From contig NC_065552.1 in the NCBI RefSeq assembly GCF_022605725.1, positions 33,243,879 to 33,307,878 of the forward strand: a stretch of 64,000 bases of DNA, written 5' to 3'. Position numbers and translations under genes: made by a program. The DNA is from Anthonomus grandis grandis. Taxonomy: Eukaryota; Arthropoda; Insecta; Coleoptera; Curculionidae. Numbering within the stretch: the first letter of the stretch is position 1; every line of letters starts with the position of its first letter. Shown one piece after another: positions 34,990 to 46,750 of this stretch. The notes below the pieces were generated by a model. It worked only from the letters and a program-made list of their open reading frames with translations, had not been told where the DNA came from and did no database searches.

Positions 34990-35640
34990 TGCGCGTTGTC
35001 CAGATCTCATATTTTCTCCTCCTCTTTAATGACACGCTCGAATGCTTTTCGTCCGTTTTCTGAAGTCATTTTCTCAAATAGTATTTGAAGGCCTTTCATT
35101 TTAAAAGTGGTATTCGATCTTACAACGAATCCTTTCAATTGCGTCCAAATTAATTCAATAGGATTTAATTTGCAATGATATGGCGGTCAATGCAGCACAG
35201 TGATTTTCTATTTTCGCTAAATCTTCCACGGTATATTTTTGATAGCGAGATTTGTGAATATTTGCTATGGCTAGTAACTAATTTCTTATCGTGTTAGGTT
35301 CAAACTCATTATTCTTGTCAGTTAGCCAATTCATAATTTCTTATTTTTCCGAAGATGTAATGGGCAGTCTTCTCTATGCGCCGTGTATGGTAGCTTGCAT
35401 TGTCCCCCGAATCAGCTGCAAGAAATTTGATCATATGACCAAAATAATCCTCCAATATCTGCATTACAGCCTCTTGATAATCCCCCATCCGGTGATAAGA
35501 CTCAAAACTTAGCAAACCTTCTTTTACGAAGCCATCTTCACTTCCAATATGTATAATTATGAGTCTTTTTTCTTTTCTCGATGGCACTTTAATATCCGTT
35601 GATAGGCCTTCCATGTGTGCATCTTTTTATCTTGCCATAT
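34990..35640 (-). pseudogene. DD82E-type transposase relic
   Basis: Minus strand: RLIIIHIGSEDGFVKEGLLS (the beta-strand block after the first Asp), GDYQEAV, GDNASYHTRRIEKT (second Asp region). In another frame, near 35200-35020, are HIIANxIPLN and NTTFKMK-like sequences covering the block that contains the catalytic Glu. It is related to, but clearly diverged from, the gene at 26237-27796. Confidence 0.65.
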
Positions 35641-36339
35641 TTTTTGAATCATATCTCCTTCGTTATCATAACTCGTTCGTTTCAAAGTGATCTATAAGAG
35701 TTTTTTGCTCATCAAATTGACAATATTATAGTCTCGGCCAAGCTCAGACGCAGAAGTACGAGTAGTAGACCTATTCTTATTAGAACTTCTGTTTGTTTAC
35801 GAATAGGATCTTAGTAACGGTTAATTTTAGCGGGTTCTAACAAGAGCACCTTTTTTTAAAAAAAAAACCCTAGGTACCAATTTTCAAAGTGGTATGTCGT
35901 TAAAAAAATTATTAGTGTAATAAAATCGATTTTTATTTTTTAAATGTAACCCCCTATAACTAAGAAACGAAGCAACTTTGGACTAAGGTGAGTTGTTTTA
36001 AATCGGCTTATTTTGACCTTAGGACTATGTCCTAGGATTTTGTACAGACCTTTTTGAGATACCCTGTATATAACATTACGACGTAACAGGTACTACCCTA
36101 TTTAACACTTTTTAAGTAATATTTATAATGTCTTTTTGTTGCTAGCCCTATTTATTTATGGAAGTTAGTTAGAAGAAGTTTACTGCCAAATTAGTATATT
36201 AAATATAATGTTAATCTGTGTTACATTTAAAAACTGCACCTCCCTGTACCCTTCTTATAGCGTTCGAACCATGCCTTTTTTCTTCTCGTTTTATTCATTA
36301 ACTAGGTACTAAGTTTACCTGCGCCCATGGATGACCACA

Positions 36340-36450
36340 AATCTGGAAATTTATATTTTATTACTCTCTAGCTATTTGAAATGTAGTATAGCCGGAATTT
36401 ACATTTTACTACTCTCTAGCTATTTGAAATGTAGTATAGATGGAATTTAC
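36340..36450. repeat. Short tandem repeat, 48-bp period, about two units
   Basis: actctctagctatttgaaat starts at 36363 and again at 36411, and the flanking ggaatttaca repeats with it. Only two units, high identity. Confidence 0.8.
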
Positions 36451-36799
36451 CATTTTATTGCTCTATATATTTCTGTAACGCCCTATTTACAGTTGGTAAG
36501 AGAAATAAAGTATTGATCTTTTGGTCTTTACTGATTCTTTTTAACGAAATCCAAGATAACAAAATCCATACGAAACTTGATACCAAAATCGTTAAAATTT
36601 ATACAAAAGCTTCTCCTGAACATGGTAATATTGTTAGTGAAACACGTGTCGAGTGGCTAGAAATATGAAATATCTTAAATCCTGACGTGATGAGCCAATT
36701 CTGAGTTTGGTCCAGATTTGTTTTGAGAAATAACTCTCGAAATGATCACCCTATTGCAAAAACACAATTTTGCACAATGCAATGTATTTTATAAATTAG

Positions 36800-37040
36800 A
36801 ATGCGATCGTTTCAACGCGCTAAATGAAATCGATCGAGAAGCAAGCTCCCCTAACTGAATAAAGGCCACCCCGCATAAAAATTAAATATTTAATAAATAT
36901 TCTTTGAACCAAAGCAGATTCCAAACCGCTGTCTGATAATATAGGGTCCCAGATAATTGCTGCATACTCAAACTTAGCTTTAACAAATGAAGAAAATAAG
37001 TGTTTAGACGTAGATTTTCTCAAAATAAATCCCATTGATT
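36800..37040 (-). pseudogene. LINE reverse transcriptase C-terminal fragment
   Basis: Minus strand: LFSSFVKAKFEYAAIIWDPI resembles the ALYxSLVRSxLEYAsxVW block downstream of the RT core in insect non-LTR elements, followed by ESALVQRIFIKYLIF. Neither catalytic motifs nor tail found. Confidence 0.55.
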
Positions 37041-39200
37041 TTGATACAGAGCTATCAATATCTATATTTTAAGTTCAATATCAAAGTTTAAAATTACCCA
37101 TAAAAATTTAATACAGTTGAGATTCGCACATTGATTGCAGCGCATCTCCCCAACAGTATCAACAGTTCAATTAGCACACTACCGATAAGTGTTTAATGAA
37201 CCGATTGAATTAAAACGGGGGAAATCGACAGCATCAATATTGCCGTTATCGACGAATGACAATTAAAATTTCAAGCGTGGCCCTCGGTTTTCCTATACGG
37301 ACAACTCGATCGAAATTGTATTATTTCGGTTGTGTTTTTAAAAAGCTTTTCGTTAATTATCCAAATCGCCTCATGCTGGTAATTTACGAGAAATGTTTTT
37401 GTTTTTTAAAAAAAATACCTACTTTATACATTATGCGTTTAAAAAAATCTTAGTAGCTGGATTTCATTAGTAACCTAAGCTTGTTTTCAGTTGCCAAACA
37501 AATTTATAAGCATTATTTTACTTCTCCTAAATGTAGTCATTAATGTGACAATAAAACAGTATTTTAATTCTTATTGGCATAAAGCTTTCAACCTCGACAT
37601 CGTCAACTTTTCGAACAGAAATTCCTAAAATAGAGTTTGAAACTGGAGGTTTTCTTTTGTCCAGGAGTGTATATCATTGTACATTGTCAAAATAGTATCT
37701 AAGCAATACACATTAATGCTTGTTTGGGTAAGAATCCAAGAAACATTTACCAATTAACAAGAAAACGTAAGAACACACACAATTTTAGAATCATAATATG
37801 TATTGAATCAGTGGTTCTATACATTCAGATATTAAATAATACCACAAATTACTCTGACCCAGATGCGAAAGTCCGATAAAAACGAAATGGATTTGATGTG
37901 ACCTAAAGAGGAAAGTTTCAGTTCAATCGCATGGATAGCGAGTATTCTGGACTGCAAACATACCTTCATGCATGAGTGTTCAGTAGGGTATTTATTTGAA
38001 ATAAATAAGCATATGTAATAGTACAAAACTATGTATATACAAATAATCAATCTAAAGCAAGTAACGAATAAAATAATAAATAGGATACGATTAAATCGAA
38101 ACATAAGCACATGGGAAAGAATAATGATACTTGTCGTATTTAACATGAGGCTGCGTGGTAAAATATGGGATGCTTTAGTATCCGGATGAAGAATCGACAT
38201 ACATACGGGTTGAAAATGAACAAAAGCCGCATATCTAATAGCAGTAAAGATACTTAATAGAAGTATCCAAAACTAGACAACTTATACATAATATTGAAAT
38301 TTCCCATTAAAATTGTTTTCAGTGCGATTGTAAACCGTAAACGTTGGCAGCCTTTGAAGTTGTAAAGACGAAGAAAAATGATTCTTATCTCTGGCTTTTT
38401 GAGTTTCTGTTTTGTACCTGAACGATTGGGGGACTGAAAACGAATGTTTTGATAATTTTAATGAGCTGAATGGGCGATTGAATTAATGACGGGTCTCGTT
38501 TCCATTTTCAGAATTTATTAACTCGATGGAGGAAGAATTTTTAATGTTAGATTCATGTTTTTGTTTATTGATGACAGACAGTGATTTTAAAAATGTATGA
38601 TTAAATTGTACGTCGTCAATAAATGATCTTTAAACTATTAATGTTGTGTTTTTAAAATTTCGCCATTTTCGGCTTAATTAAAAAATCAATTAACTATAAT
38701 CGGCTCGTTTTACCCTAATACATAACAGATTATATTTTATAAGTGGACCGGTTAAACAATGAATTTCTTATCGCCGTATTATTCACTATTTATATTGAGT
38801 GCCGGTTTGGACGACTGTTACCAGCGGTTAAAAAACATTTTTCTTTTTTTATGTAATATTGGCTATTATTTTAAAGGGTACTAAGATGTTTTTTATACTT
38901 AAATAATTTGTTTTAATATTATTATTTATTAGTGTAACCTAATATTTATTATGATTTAATAAGGTAAAAAAGAGGTAGAATTGGGTTAAAAAAGGATTAT
39001 AAATTCTGGAAAAGGCACAAAACCCAAATGTAGTGCCGAAAAAATAGGTTAAGAGGATTATGTACCTGAAAGGTGATAATTTGCCTGATTGGACAAATAA
39101 ATAGTTTGGTGGTCTATATGGTACATTCTATTCCTTTTGGTATTTTGAAGTGATATCATCAGGCTATTAATTAAATTTACTTTGTGATTTTTTAATTTTT
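37041..39200. other. Unassigned AT-rich DNA
   Basis: No gene, RNA or element supported. The 122-codon minus frame at 37832-38200 is hydrophobic, compositionally AT-driven and lacks any family resemblance. Confidence 0.35.
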
Positions 39201-39205
39201 GAATT

Positions 39206-39780
39206 ATGGGTTCGCAAGACAAATATATTTCTAAATATCGGTTTCTATCTTCGAATGAACGTCGTTTAGTTTTAAAAGTACAAAATTATTTAAATACATT
39301 TTTACATCTGTTTTGGCAGTAAAGAAGCGGACATGTGATGCATGCCAGATCTCAAGAAGCACTTTACATAAGATTTGCAATATATGGACGAAGAAGAACT
39401 GGATAAACCAAATAAAAGAAGCCATCAGCATCCAAAAAGTCTGGACTTAACCCAAACAAATAAAAGCGAAATTAGAACCATTATTGATAACATGTATAAA
39501 AGTAAACAACACGTGACGATGGCTGCCGTACTACAAATAATAAAGGACAAAGAACTTTGCGACATTAGCTTAACTAGTTTGGCAAAAATTCTAAAGAATT
39601 TGGGATTTCGTTACAAAAAGACGAATAATCGGACAGTATTGTGTAAACTTTCACAGCAGCAGTTCTAGTTGTGCCACATGAAGGAAATGACGAGAGTTTA
39701 ATTTTCTCTTCGACGAGAAAACAGACGACTACCACGGAAATATGGATGCCGATAGTTTTAAACAATATTTAATTTCAGAC
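39206..39780 (+). pseudogene. DD82E-type transposase, internally deleted
   Basis: Starts MGSQDKYISKYRFLSSNERR at 39206, shifts frame near 39320 (RTCDACQISRSTLHKICNIW, first helix-turn-helix), shifts again to the open frame 39375-39668 with VTMAAVLQIIKDKELCDISL and LKNLGFRYKKTNNR (second helix-turn-helix). It then jumps to DDYHGNMDADSFKQYL, which lies between the first and second catalytic Asp in complete relatives. The DDE core is deleted. Confidence 0.65.
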
Positions 39781-40125
39781 CAAACTTCCTTTAATGTTTA
39801 TATTTTTGCTCCTCTGTTTATATTTTTTAACGTTTTTTTCTTAAATATAATAAGTCTTTTTAGCCTATTTAGGTCTTTTTTTAATTTTTTTAGTAGAAAA
39901 TAAAATATTATTACTTACACCCATAGAAATTAATACTAATACCCATCAAATTTTAAAAAAATCTTATAAAAATATAAATTAAAAAATTATTTGAGAACCG
40001 CTGGTTTCTTAACCGGGGAACTTTTATTACATATGTGTACATAAGCGTGCCGACTATGAGAGATCATCTTTCCTTTCTAAATCTACAAAAGCACCACAGC
40101 CATCTCCTTTTTTCTATCATAATTA

Positions 40126-41426
40126 CAGTCAGGAGATTTATTATTCGTCCACCCCAATTTTCCATAGGTAATACAAGAATGCTACCTTGCACTTAAGCAA
40201 AAATTTGAAAGTAATTCCGTGGATATGTAGGGCTCTTTCCCAAAAATAAATACGAGTTTACAGCTTTTTTTAACTTGTTTAAAACCTTTAAAAGTAATAA
40301 GATAATCTGATAAAATCTCGACGAGCGAAATGATTCGTCCATTAGCAATTTGCAGTAATAATGTCAATGACATTCTATTATCTTTTCTTTTGGTTGCAAA
40401 AAATTGTTAAATATAGATTCTAAAGGATATTTAGCACACAGTTTGTTATTGTTTGTCGTAAAGAGCATTAATAAATTTAAAAATGGGTTGCAAATCATCA
40501 AAAGTGCCACAGGAAAGCAGAGATTTGACAATAAAATTATATCAAGAAGGAAAATCTTAAAGAGAAATAGGAAAATTAGTTTCAAGAAGTCAACAGTTCA
40601 AGAAAAAGTAAACTGACCATTCGAGAGAAACGAAAAACCCGCAGACGAGTGCTACAGACTTTGGAACTACAGACAGGAAACTTTAGTGTATAGAAAGCCC
40701 AGGGAAGCTTACAATCCCAAAAGCTTAATTCCTACGGTAAAACACGGAGGTGGTTATGTTCTCCTATGGGGATGTATGTCATGGTATGGAGTGAGTCAGC
40801 TCCATTTTATTGACGGAATTATGGATCGGTTTGCTTATGTAGATATATTGAAGAATAATTTAAAGCAAAGTGCGGAGAAAATGGGAATTGGCAACGATTA
40901 CATATTTCAGCAAGACAACGACCCAAAGCACACCGCGCGGGTCATTAAAGAATGGATATTGTATAATGTACCAAAAGTATTGGAAACTCCACCTGTGATC
41001 TGAACTGAAGGAAAAAGTAAAAAAAACATAAAATATGTATCGAACAAAGAGGAATTAAAAGCAAAATGTCAAGAAGAGTGAACAAATATTGAAATAGATT
41101 TTACCAAGAAACTCGTAGCATCGATGCCTAATGGGTTGGCAGAAATTATAAATTCAAAAGGATATTTCACCCGTTATTAGTTTTTAAATATTTGTTGAAT
41201 TTTCAGAAATACGTTTAAGTGGACGAATAAAGTTTCTTCTTTGCTTTTTTCAGAATTTGTATTTTTTTTCTAAGTAGTTATATTAATTCCTGTGTTACTA
41301 ATTTAGGCATACAAGTAACTGTGTATATGTTTATTATATAATTACCCAAGAATCTTTTATTGCATAAGTTTTAATTAAATTTTTACAAAAGAAATCAAGG
41401 CGGCCAAATAATTTTACTCCCGACTG
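40126..41426 (+). mobile_element. Tc1-like transposon, 1.3 kb, with inverted ends and TA flanks
   Basis: Ends cagtcaggagatttattatt (40126) and, inverted from 41426, cagtcgggagtaaaattatt, about 30 bp of imperfect terminal repeat. TA lies outside both (40124-40125 and 41427-41428). The transposase inside is on the + strand and has lost its middle. Confidence 0.8.
40482..41180 (+). pseudogene. Tc1-like transposase relic
   Basis: Begins MGCKSSKVPQESRDLTIKLY (N-terminal helix-turn-helix), stop at codon 26. An internal deletion joins it to the catalytic part at 40686-41003, which has YNPKSLIPTVKHGGGYVLLW and DYIFQQDNDPKHTA with the second catalytic Asp. The frame stops right after VLETPPVI where SPDLNPIEN with the catalytic Glu should be. 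C-terminal SMPNGLAEIINSKGYFTRY persists at about 41123-41180. The first-Asp block (FSDESRF) is lost in the deletion. Confidence 0.75.
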
Positions 41427-41491
41427 TACATCCTAAAAGTAGTAAACAAATTCTTGTTTAGTCGAGGAGTTGCGGTTGTTAAGGCAAAGAC

Positions 41492-41829
41492 TGTCGGCGA
41501 TATTGTAAACACCGAGAAACCTGCTGATTCTCCGTTATTCCAGAATCACACAAGTGATACACCGCACGGCGTCTCGAAGATCAGCGAATCTTCTGGAATA
41601 GTCAGCCGAGTATATAGGGAGTCGCGTCGCCGCTGCGAGTTGTCAGTTCAGTGCAGGTCGAAATAATATTGCAAGATTTACATCAGACATAAATAGTTGC
41701 AAATAAATACAGTAAAAATAAATATTTCCAGTAGTCGTGAGTGATCGTGTTTATTAGTGTAGGTTTTCAAATAAATTAGTTAACTATTTTTGTGCAATCG
41801 AGTATTTAACGAACGGTAAAAACGCTACA
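41492..41829 (+). mobile_element. Solo gypsy-type LTR
   Basis: Starts tgtcggcgatattgtaaac (degenerate TGTAACGATATTG) and ends aacgctaca. Carries gagtatatag (TATA), ttgtcagttcagtgc (initiator) and several aataaat. Flanking 4-mers do not match. Confidence 0.75.
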
Positions 41830-41839
41830 ATAATCTAAA

Positions 41840-42670
41840 CTTATTAAATCTAAAATTGTAACGAAATTGTATATATGACTTTGACCGCAATTAGGAATTC
41901 AATGTATTAAAAATCAAAGCTATTGTACATATTTGTTCCATTGTATTTAAATTCATTTTACAACATATTAGACACTATGAAATCACAGAATCAAATTAAG
42001 TTCCATAAATCTTAAAACTCTTGGAACTCTTTTAAAATCAAATCCGGCATGCAAGAAAATAATAAAGGAATACAAACTTATTTAAGGCTGAACCGACGTG
42101 CTCAGCACAGCCGGTAAACGTATATTTCTGCCTTTTCACATCATATTTACGATCTTAATTTGCATTGCAGACTGGAAACCCGATTCACTTTTACCATTTA
42201 CCGTTTTGCTTGTAAATTGATCGGATTTATGAGAATAAGCCTGCTTAAGAAGTCCGGGAGGGTTTTTGGAAATAATAGAAATTATGCGTCTGTAAATTTA
42301 TTCATATCTTGTATACAGCGTAATTTGTATACGGGGTGTTACAAATTTAGAGCTTTAAGAATTCTATGTACCTGGCTTCCATAATAAATGAATATCAGTT
42401 AAAGAACAGAATTATAAAAGAGGCTGAATCGAGAGTAATCAATGCAATCGTGTTTACCGCATATTACAAGGTCTTACAACTATTCTGATGGTCCTCTTGT
42501 TGGCACGTCGTAACCTGAAAGAATAGGGATTGGTAACCGTTAAAAGACCACTGGTAAAACAGCAACCACATATTTGATATCAATGTTAATTACATGAAGC
42601 CTTTGGAGGAGGCTTTCATGGGTAGTTCACCAAATACATTACGTTGGGAATCAGTGCTGACTTAATCGAA
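41840..42670. other. Unassigned spacer
   Basis: No gene. tacggggtgttacaaattt at 42331 resembles one end of a CAGGGTGT-type element without a visible partner. Confidence 0.3.
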
Positions 42671-42675
42671 AGTAT

Positions 42676-42985
42676 TGTAACGACATTGTAAACATCGAGA
42701 AACCGGCATTTCGAAATAACACAAGTGGATGGTTCGAAGGGTAGCGGGAGTCTTCCTGAACAGCGGTCTGCCGAGTATATGAGGAGCCGCATCGCCGATA
42801 GTAGTCAGTTTTCAGTGCAGCGAAGTAAAGTTCGGAATATTAGCGCGAAATTTAAATAAATGTAGTAAAAAGAAATATCTCTAGTAGTCGTGAGTGATGG
42901 TGTTTCGTAGTAAAGTGTGTAAATAAATTAGTTGACTATTTTCGATTGTTTTAATTCACACCTAACGAATAAGAAAAACGCTACA
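42676..42985 (+). mobile_element. Complete solo gypsy-type LTR with GTAT target duplication
   Basis: 310 bp, TGTAACG...CGCTACA, flanked by gtat on both sides (42672-42675, 42986-42989). It contains gagtatatgagg (TATA), cagttttcagtgcag (initiator), aaataaat and a G/T-rich 3' part. This is the best copy for defining the family: short LTR, 4-bp duplication, TG..CA ends. Confidence 0.85.
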
Positions 42986-42989
42986 GTAT

Positions 42990-43750
42990 CTATAACAATG
43001 CCTTTGCAACAATTAGAACTAATTCTGCACACAAGAAGATGAAGGCCACTCAGTGGTTACCAAGAAGAGGAACAGGAGATAGATTACTTTGCCTAAACGC
43101 AAGGAACGTATTGCCCAGAAGAAGAAAAGGAGTCTTAGGTTAATTAACAATATTGTGAACCCAAAGAGTGGGTATCATAATCCCATCTTTTGCAATAGTT
43201 TTATTTAGAGAAAGTCTTACATAGCCTTTAATTGAATAAAATGTGTTGTATTTTAACCTTGTATTTTGGTCATCTTTAGTGAAGTTACAATACTTACTTC
43301 TTAAAATAAAACTACTTTCTCATGCAAAAAGTGTCGAACTTCCGCCCTTTTAATTAGATCTTCATTAGTGCTAGAAAAATCCGTTATATTAAATATTGTA
43401 TAAGATGTTTATTATTCAATATAGAATGTGTACTTAGCTAGGAGAAGAATCCAACAGATATACAAAAAGATATCAGAAATATAAAAACATTTACCTTATT
43501 ACCTTAAATTACTTATTTACTTAATTTACTTATAGTGCCACATTAGTTTTAAACCCTAAATGGCGCAGTCGGTAGGATATAGATTTTTCACGGTTGGATT
43601 ATCTAATTGATTTTTATAAAGTAGTTTATTCTCTATTATTTTTAAAATACTCACGACCTATTTAAAAACTTAACTTATACCTACATGATATGACTTATTT
43701 TCATTAAAATAAATTATTTTATTTATGTTTTCTTTTTTTTTTTATTCCAG
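42990..43750. other. Intronic or upstream DNA immediately 5' of the first visible Psc-like exon
   Basis: Non-coding; ends with the pyrimidine-rich acceptor ttttctttttttttttattccag at 43728-43750 (described here by position). No RING-finger exon was seen. Confidence 0.4.
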
Positions 43751-43955
43751 TGATGACTCCACCCCTGGCGCGATCCGTATACCTGGAATTGCAACGAGCC
43801 TCGATACCCTGAAGAATAACGATGATGGTTCGATGGTCGATAGTCAAGAAGACTCCCAAATAAAGAGGTACCTGCTCTGCCCCGGCATGTGTCGGGTCGA
43901 GGTGCTCAAGAAATTCGTTAGAAACAAGTACAACGTGGATACCAATCAGTTTTTT
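43751..43955 (+). CDS. Psc: Psc/Su(z)2-family Polycomb protein, exon with first half of RAWUL domain
   Basis: Internal exon of a Polycomb repressive complex 1 subunit of the PCGF family (Posterior sex combs, Su(z)2, BMI1). The exon follows a pyrimidine tract and ag at 43749-43750 and ends at a gtaagt donor (43956). Its reading frame starts with the last base of a split codon, so an upstream exon must exist. It encodes about 68 residues: a short acidic Ser/Asp linker, then IKRYLLCPGMCRVEVLKKFV, the strand-helix start of the RAWUL ubiquitin-like fold that binds Polyhomeotic and related partners. In the family a RING finger lies N-terminal and with RING1/Sce forms the H2A ubiquitin ligase; I do not see that exon here. 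The family assignment is strong. The choice between Psc and its paralogue Su(z)2 is inference. Confidence 0.85.
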
Positions 43956-44045
43956 GTAAGTATCTTTCACTGCGTGCGTATTCACTGCATGCAATAAAAT
44001 TTGATGATGGTGGAGTTTTATTGAATATTTTTTTGTTTGTTACAG

Positions 44046-44126
44046 ATTGATTTGCTATACAAAAGAGTTCCTTTACCAGACCACTACACATTAATTGATA
44101 TCGCATACATCTATTCATGGCAAAGG
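44046..44126 (+). CDS. Psc: Psc/Su(z)2-family protein, second RAWUL exon
   Basis: An 81-base exon between acag (ends 44045) and gtaagt (starts 44127), phase 0 at both ends, encoding 27 residues. It includes YTLIDIAYIYSWQR, the most conserved block of PCGF RAWUL domains. It joins in frame to the previous exon across a 90-base intron (43956-44045) and to the last exon across a 3.35-kb intron (44127-47479). The large intron is filled with antisense and sense gypsy-type LTR material at 44741-45942 and 46751-46920, yet both splice sites look intact. Confidence 0.85.
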
Positions 44127-44740
44127 GTAAGTTTCTTGTAAAAGTTATGAAGGTTTTAACCTTTAAACATTAAATTGCTCAGAGTGACGACCTTGTGTAT
44201 TATACGATACGAAATCTAAAAAATATTGAAATGAGCTCTTTCTTAGTACTCATTTAAAAAATTGACATTAATAAAATGATATATTTGTCAGGATGATCTG
44301 TAGATCGTGAAGTAGAAGAAAAATATGTACTTGCTCTGTTTATTGATTTGTAACACTTCAAAGATGTTCTGTACTTCTAAGCATCGTCAATATTATCACT
44401 TTGTCATTCAACATTATTGATGTATTGTTTTAAATTATGTAAATAAGGGTGGACATACGCTCATAATTCTTGCAAGTTGTTCTACTTGGCCGCTTTAATT
44501 TCTCTACCTGTAGGCTATAACAGAAGAAGATCTTCCACAAAGGTTCATTTAGTTAATCTTTCATTATTATAAATATCAACGGTTCGTATGACTTTTATTC
44601 AATCGTCAGGCACATAAATTTCATTAAACTTTCTTTTCACTTTTCTCCACCACTCCAAAGTGATGGTCACAAACCAGATGAGAGTGACCTGACAGATGTA
44701 GGATATTTTGTACTTTTTATTTTGCCCTGCACATTCATCG

Positions 44741-44969
44741 GTAGCGTTAACTATTTAAATCTCGCGCCAGTATTCCAAAATTTACTAAATCAGAATGCAC
44801 TTTCGGCAATGCGGCTTCTTATATACTCGACAGAATACTGTTCCGGAAGATTCTCTCTTCTTTCGAGATATCGTGCGGTGTACCACTTGTGTCAGAATGA
44901 ATTCCAATCAATTGAATTCTAAAATAACGGAGAAGCAGCTAGTTTCTTAATGTTTACAATATCCTTACA
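44741..44969 (-). mobile_element. Gypsy-type LTR with internal deletion, 3' LTR of a degenerate element
   Basis: Minus orientation: the LTR start reads TGTAAGGATATTG from 44969. TATA at about 44826 (tatatactcg). Near 44748 the aaatctcgcgccag block runs directly into gttaacgctac-like U5-end sequence, so about 100 bases are missing. It lies in the large intron of the Psc-like gene, antisense to it. Confidence 0.65.
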
Positions 44970-45640
44970 CTGCCCCCTACCTAGATGGTGTATGTCGATA
45001 TTGACAAAAGGTTTCGCTCTTGCAACTGGAGCTTTTGTAGAAACAACAATCAACGGCTTGCTCCAGAAAACGGCGTTGGGGATTATAACAACACACCAGA
45101 ACTTGTTCGCACGTGTAGACCTGAATACCAATTCTAACATGCTGCGAATCATCTTCCAGTCCAGGTTACCGAGTTCGCATGCGAGTTTGATAATTACCAG
45201 GCTTCTCAGAACGCCGGCAGGCAACTCCTTCTTTCGAGAACAGAAAGTCTATGAGGACATTTCGGACCTATAAAGCTTGGCTTCTGGTAAGACGCCTCTT
45301 TGGAAACCAGGTAGAAGTTCTACAAGTTCTTCATCGGTTATCTTGAGTGCTTGACCGACGCAGCTCTTGAATTTTTTTCGAACTTTTTACGGAAAACTTC
45401 AGCTATTCCTCCAGATATTTGTAAATCCTTAGCTACACAATGTACCAGAGCATACTCAGCTGGAGCAGTAAACAAATCTTGCTGCACTTCACAGGTTACG
45501 TCCTATCGACTCTTTCGGCCATTAGAACGATGGGCCATGAATGAATGACTCTAGTTGGATTTGCCGTAGCTCAGCGTCTTTGTGATTTTGATAATAAGTC
45601 TCTGTGGTGGAATTGAAAATGAAGTCTCTTTGGTTGGAAC
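44970..45640 (-). pseudogene. Macro-domain (ADP-ribose hydrolase-like) fragment joined to a retroviral-type protease start, between two LTRs
   Basis: Minus-strand translation, several frames. From ATG at 45538: after one stop, QQDLFTAPAEYALVHCVAKD and ISGGIAEVFRKKF. Next, in another frame, NFYLVSKEASYQKPSF, then LDWKMIRSMLELVF. These match in order the substrate-binding blocks of OARD1/TARG1-type macro domains (GDLF..., LAHC, AGIAxxFKKKF, YLITK, then LxWxxVxxMIEEVF). Next comes ARAKPFVNIDIHHLGRGQ, which resembles the beginning of a gypsy retropepsin, after which the 3' LTR follows. The GCGLD loop of the fold has become ACELGN. Cargo within a gypsy-type element is the simplest reading. Confidence 0.55.
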
Positions 45641-45942
45641 TGAGGTGTGAATTAAAATAATCGAAAATACTCAACTAATTTATTTAGACACTTCACTAAT
45701 AAAAAAAGACAATCACTCACTAGAGATATTTATTTTTACTGCATTTATTTACACTTATTTAAATCTCGCGCCAATATTTCGAACTTTCCTTCACTGAACT
45801 AGTATCGGCGATGCGGCTTCTTATATACTCGGCAGAACGCTGTTTCGGAACATTCTCGCTTAACATTAAAGATTTGGTACGATGTACTACTTCGGAATAA
45901 CGGAGAATCAGCTGGTTTCTTGGTGTTTACAATATCGTTACA
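45641..45942 (-). mobile_element. Gypsy-type LTR, 5' LTR of the macro-domain element
   Basis: Minus orientation, starting TGTAACGATATTG from 45942. TATA block at about 45824, initiator block tcactgaacta at about 45795, aaatctcgcgccaat at 45764, and the U5 part to gaggtgtgaattaaaa near 45641. The last bases (aacgctaca) are missing, so the LTR-internal junction and primer-binding site are deleted. The outer flank is gtat, as in other copies. Confidence 0.7.
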
Positions 45943-46750
45943 GTATATAATGAATTAAACATGATCCGATCTCTTGAGGTCCTCTATGGCTTCATACCAA
46001 ATGTATATATGTACCTGGTTATTTAACAGGTTCTGTATCTCCAAATAATACGTCCATTTTTGCCTTTTGTAACAGCAAACTCCAGTTGAAAAGTGTTGTG
46101 TAGGTAGTGTTAAAGCTAAAGCAGTTATATTACGTTTTCCTGTAACTTACTCAATTCCGCGTCTAGATATATTTCACTGCGTGCACTTTCTGCCTTCGTT
46201 AGATGCAAACTTCTTTCTAACTTTATTCCATTTATTGGTACTTCAGCTCCTCCATCTTCTATCTTGTGTTCAACCTCATCGCACCTTCTGTAGCCTTTAA
46301 ATACAGGTGCATGAAAAAATTAGGTTACACTTTTTTTTAAAACACATTTCTGAACTTAAAGAGGGATACAGAATCAACTATGTTATTAGATTTGTAAAAT
46401 TAATAATTTGTTGTTAAATTAGGGGTAGGAGGTAGATAGCAAAGGTTTCGATTTTTCTTTCGCGAATAGTGAGACCCAGGAAATACAAATATAAAACAAA
46501 TAAATCCTTGAATTTTATCTATGCATCTGCTTGTTCTGTCCTTACTTAGTGTATTATAGCCTTGCTCCTTTTGACCAAGAGCACATGTTCATCACCTCTT
46601 TAATTTTTTTTTAAACTACCTACTGGAATGTCAGCAGTCCCTTTTTTGGAAAGTAGTAATTAAATAGTAGTCGTGTATAATAAATGTTCTGGGACATTGT
46701 AAAATGTGTCAGTAGTTTTACGAATTAGCTTGATTTAACCGCATAGGTAT

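Noticed and set aside
37832..38200. Minus-strand 122-codon hydrophobic open frame
   Set aside because: Composition follows AT-rich DNA, no start context, no relatives recognised.
43555..43600. tRNA-like A box (tggcgcagtcggtag)
   Set aside because: No B box of the GGTTCRANNCC type at the right distance and no cloverleaf can be drawn; at best a tRNA-derived fragment.
45351..45548. + strand open frame of 65 codons
   Set aside because: The opposite strand reads conserved macro-domain blocks, so the + frame is a shadow.
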